Source: Bacillota bacterium | GTDB lineage: Bacteria; Bacillota_E; Sulfobacillia; Sulfobacillales; Sulfobacillaceae | DNA length: 7,661 nt | Reading direction: 5' to 3' | Assembly: GCA_021802375.1 (NCBI GenBank) | Contig: JAKAAL010000171.1 | Location: 1 to 7,661, forward strand | Shown here: one piece after another, positions 6,321-7,661 of the stretch | Position numbering within the stretch: position 1 is the stretch's first letter | Layout: every line of letters starts with the position of its first letter | Program-made: the position numbers and the translations under genes | The notes under the pieces: model-generated | What the model was told of the DNA's origin: nothing | The model's database searches: none | The model's input: the letters and a program-made list of their open reading frames with translations, nothing else

Positions 6321-6338
6321 GCATGGGGTCATTCCCGA

Positions 6339-6369
6339 CGATGTCCCACCTGCAGACTTTGGAACATCG
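6339..6369 (+). terminator. hairpin after the operon, possible terminator
   Basis: CGATGT (6339-6344) pairs with ACATCG (6364-6369). After a C/A mismatch, CCA (6346-6348) pairs with TGG (6360-6362), closing an 11-base loop. It starts 18 bases after the nuclease stop codon. There is only a weak T-containing run (ACTTATT) downstream, so termination is uncertain; it may instead protect the mRNA 3' end. Confidence 0.35.
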
Positions 6370-6547
6370 CACTTATTCGATGGTCCGTTATAAAGTTCAA
6401 CCACGACCGGAAAGTTCCCGAGCGAAGTAGTGGACCCGTCCCGGTATGAGCAAGAGTACCTTGACGCGCGGGTTCCCGTAAAAGGATCGCGTTATGGACT
6501 GAGTCGTTAGGCCAAGGTGTTTCCCGGTGTGGCTGGGAAGCGGTGTT

Positions 6548-6568
6548 GGGACGCTGCCTTAGCGTCTC
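6548..6568 (-). terminator. hairpin after the NmrA-like gene, possible terminator
   Basis: An eight-pair stem (6548-6555 with 6561-6568, one G-T pair) closes a five-base loop. It lies two bases past the stop codon of the minus-strand gene. No T tract follows on the minus strand, so it could be a weak or factor-dependent terminator or an mRNA-stabilising hairpin. Confidence 0.4.
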
Positions 6569-6570
6569 CG

Positions 6571-7470
6571 TTATTGAGTGGAGACTTCCAATGTATCCAG
6601 CCAGTCCTGATAGGACTGCAGGGATATAGGACATCTCGCCGCATATGAGTGGTGTCCACCCAACCATTCCAACAATGAAGCCATCCTGGGGTTACTAAGG
6701 TGAATTCCTATCCGTAAGAATGGAATCCTAGGAATTGCTTGGTCCGTTTTCTCGGTCCATAGCGCACACAACGTTTCCGCTGTGTTGCTGCTTCCGATCA
6801 GTTCATATGCTTTTGCTGCTTGCGATTCGTCCGGATTCGCAAACGCCCACGCTACCATTCGGCCGACGTCTCGTAGTGTCGTCAGCGGAATGCGACTATC
6901 TTCGGGCCCCACTGCTCGCAAAGTTGCCAGAAATAGTCGACCGACCATCGGCCGGTGGCCATCCAATAGTTTTTGAATCGGTCGAGCAAAGGGTAAGCTT
7001 GCGCCCCGAAAATCATCCATGAAGAGACTCGGCCGCAAGATGCTAAACGGGAGTCCAGATTGTCGTAATTTCTGTTCAAGAATGGCCTTGCTGGCGATGG
7101 CTGCGACGTTTTGTTTGCGTTCGGCCCCTAGTCCAGAACTATAGACAACATGTGGATTGTTGCCCACTTCCTTGGCTGCTTGAATGACATTGGATCCTAA
7201 CCGCACTTCCTCTTTCAAGCCCAGATCCCAGAAGTTCTGTACGCTGAAGATCCCGGTGACATGGCGGATTGCCGCTTTAAGGGAATCGAGGTCCGACAGG
7301 TCTCCTTGGACCAGAATAGCGCCTTTGTCCTTAAGTATTTGAGCGTTGGGACTGGCCGGATTCCGTGTGAAGGCATGCACGGTCCATCCGGCGTCTAACA
7401 ACGCGCGGGCTACGTGCCCGCCTTGATTGCCCGTGGCGCCGATGACCAATAGGGGGCCTTTCATTGTCAT
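6571..7470 (-). CDS. NmrA-like NAD(P)-binding protein (atypical SDR)
   Basis: This 299-residue cytoplasmic protein belongs to the NmrA/HSCARG-like branch of the short-chain dehydrogenase superfamily, whose members bind NAD(P) and act as redox sensors or reductases. The Rossmann motif GATGNQG (11-17) follows the first beta strand PLLVI. FTRNP (34-38) holds an Arg that typically favours NADP. GDLSDLDSL (56-64) is the usual strand-3 segment. YSSG (110-113), ASKAILEQKL (126-135), SGLPFSILRPSLFMDDF (138-154) and PLTTLRDVGRMV (195-206) follow the family pattern. Length is normal. The start at 7470 is used, but ATG at 7464 (MKGPLL) is equally possible, since both have only a weak GGGCGG-like ribosome binding site. 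It faces the restriction operon and has no visible link to it, so it is probably part of the original chromosome beside selC. Substrate and role cannot be told from sequence. Confidence 0.88.
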   Translation of the reverse strand: MTMKGPLLVIGATGNQGGHVARALLDAGWTVHAFTRNPASPNAQILKDKGAILVQGDLSDLDSLKAAIRHVTGIFSVQNFWDLGLKEEVRLGSNVIQAAKEVGNNPHVVYSSGLGAERKQNVAAIASKAILEQKLRQSGLPFSILRPSLFMDDFRGASLPFARPIQKLLDGHRPMVGRLFLATLRAVGPEDSRIPLTTLRDVGRMVAWAFANPDESQAAKAYELIGSSNTAETLCALWTEKTDQAIPRIPFLRIGIHLSNPRMASLLEWLGGHHSYAARCPISLQSYQDWLDTLEVSTQ

Positions 7471-7661
7471 ATTGACCGCCCGTGCGTAACGGGGTGTACC
7501 TTGCTTTTGTGAGGCAGGTTCTCCCTTAAATGGAAATTAATGGTACGCAAAGGAATTTGCGGACCCGATGGCGAAGAACTCCTCATCATAGAAGGTCTGG
7601 CGACCGATGAGGAGGAGTTGTACGATGATAGTAGCGAACCATGACCGGCAATGCAAGATCG
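7471..7661. other. intergenic region upstream of the NmrA-like gene
   Basis: No convincing gene is seen; a 34-codon plus-strand frame from ATG 7540 lacks a ribosome binding site. The minus-strand part nearest 7470 must contain the promoter of the NmrA-like gene, but I could not find a good pair of -35 and -10 boxes. The right part holds a strong stem-loop, listed separately. Confidence 0.4.
7579..7614. repeat. stem-loop with a second inner stem
   Basis: CTCCTCATC (7579-7587) and GATGAGGAG (7606-7614) are exact complements. Inside the loop GGTC (7594-7597) pairs with GACC (7602-7605) around TGGC. The result is a nine-pair stem, a six-base bulge on one side, and a four-pair top stem. No T tract follows on the plus strand. 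It could be a structured RNA element or a terminator-like hairpin of something beyond the window. Confidence 0.5.

Larger units (their letters stand above)
6321..6570. other. convergent intergenic spacer
   Basis: This stretch separates two genes that point towards each other. A 35-codon frame from ATG 6323 and a minus-strand frame across the region resemble nothing I know, and neither has a convincing ribosome binding site. It holds two hairpins, listed separately, and a shorter TTCCC/GGGAA inverted repeat (6521-6525 with 6535-6539). No integrase, insertion sequence end or selC-like repeat is visible. Confidence 0.5.

Noticed and set aside
330..6427. The 11-base sequence CCCGAGCGAAG occurs at 330-340 and 6417-6427, bracketing the whole cassette, and could be taken for an attachment-site repeat.
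   Set aside because: A few 11-base repeats are expected by chance in a window of this size, the match does not extend on either side, and neither copy resembles the selC 3' end.
6329..6667. A 112-codon minus-strand frame overlapping the end of the NmrA-like gene.
   Set aside because: It is out of frame with a clear real gene over its first third, has no ribosome binding site that I can see and no recognisable domain.
7540..7644. A 34-codon acidic frame on the plus strand near the right edge.
   Set aside because: It lacks a ribosome binding site, is very short, and the underlying stem-loop explains its repeated composition.
1..7661. CRISPR array, insertion sequence or integrase.
   Set aside because: No regularly spaced repeats, no transposase or recombinase motifs and no terminal inverted repeats were seen on either strand.

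Overview
The window starts at a selenocysteine tRNA gene (selC; anticodon TCA; CCA encoded) with a near-perfect sigma70-type promoter and its own terminator. The organism is therefore a bacterium that makes selenoproteins. The Shine-Dalgarno sites, the consensus promoter and the moderate GC content do not allow a firm taxon. The sequence alone does not name the species.

Layout: selC (75-170) is followed by about 320 bases without a convincing gene but with several inverted repeats. Next comes a small ribbon-helix-helix DNA-binding protein gene (492-707), then another spacer of about 290 bases that carries a promoter and an overlapping inverted repeat. From 1001 to 6320 lies a tight four-gene operon in which every gene overlaps the next by 8-16 bases. 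Its genes encode an Xre-type helix-turn-helix regulator, a short methyltransferase-like protein with a SAM-binding motif but no NPPY catalytic motif, an Eco57I-like N6-adenine DNA methyltransferase with NPPY, and a 959-residue protein that joins a GIY-YIG (T5orf172-like) nuclease domain to an SF2 helicase motor and a C-terminal Tudor/SH3-like domain. After a spacer of 250 bases, a convergent NmrA-like NAD(P)-binding protein gene (7470-6571, minus strand) looks like ordinary chromosomal background. The last 190 bases hold no convincing gene but contain one clear stem-loop.

Interpretation: the operon reads as a restriction-modification-type defence cassette placed next to selC, a tRNA gene known in other bacteria as a landing site for genomic islands. 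The regulator gene is first and the nuclease-helicase gene last, an order that would let methylation precede restriction. The split methyltransferase and the GIY-YIG/helicase/Tudor fusion set the system apart from textbook Type I, II and III enzymes, and it is the most interesting content here. No integrase, transposase or repeated copy of the selC 3' end was found, so the island's boundaries and mode of entry remain inference.
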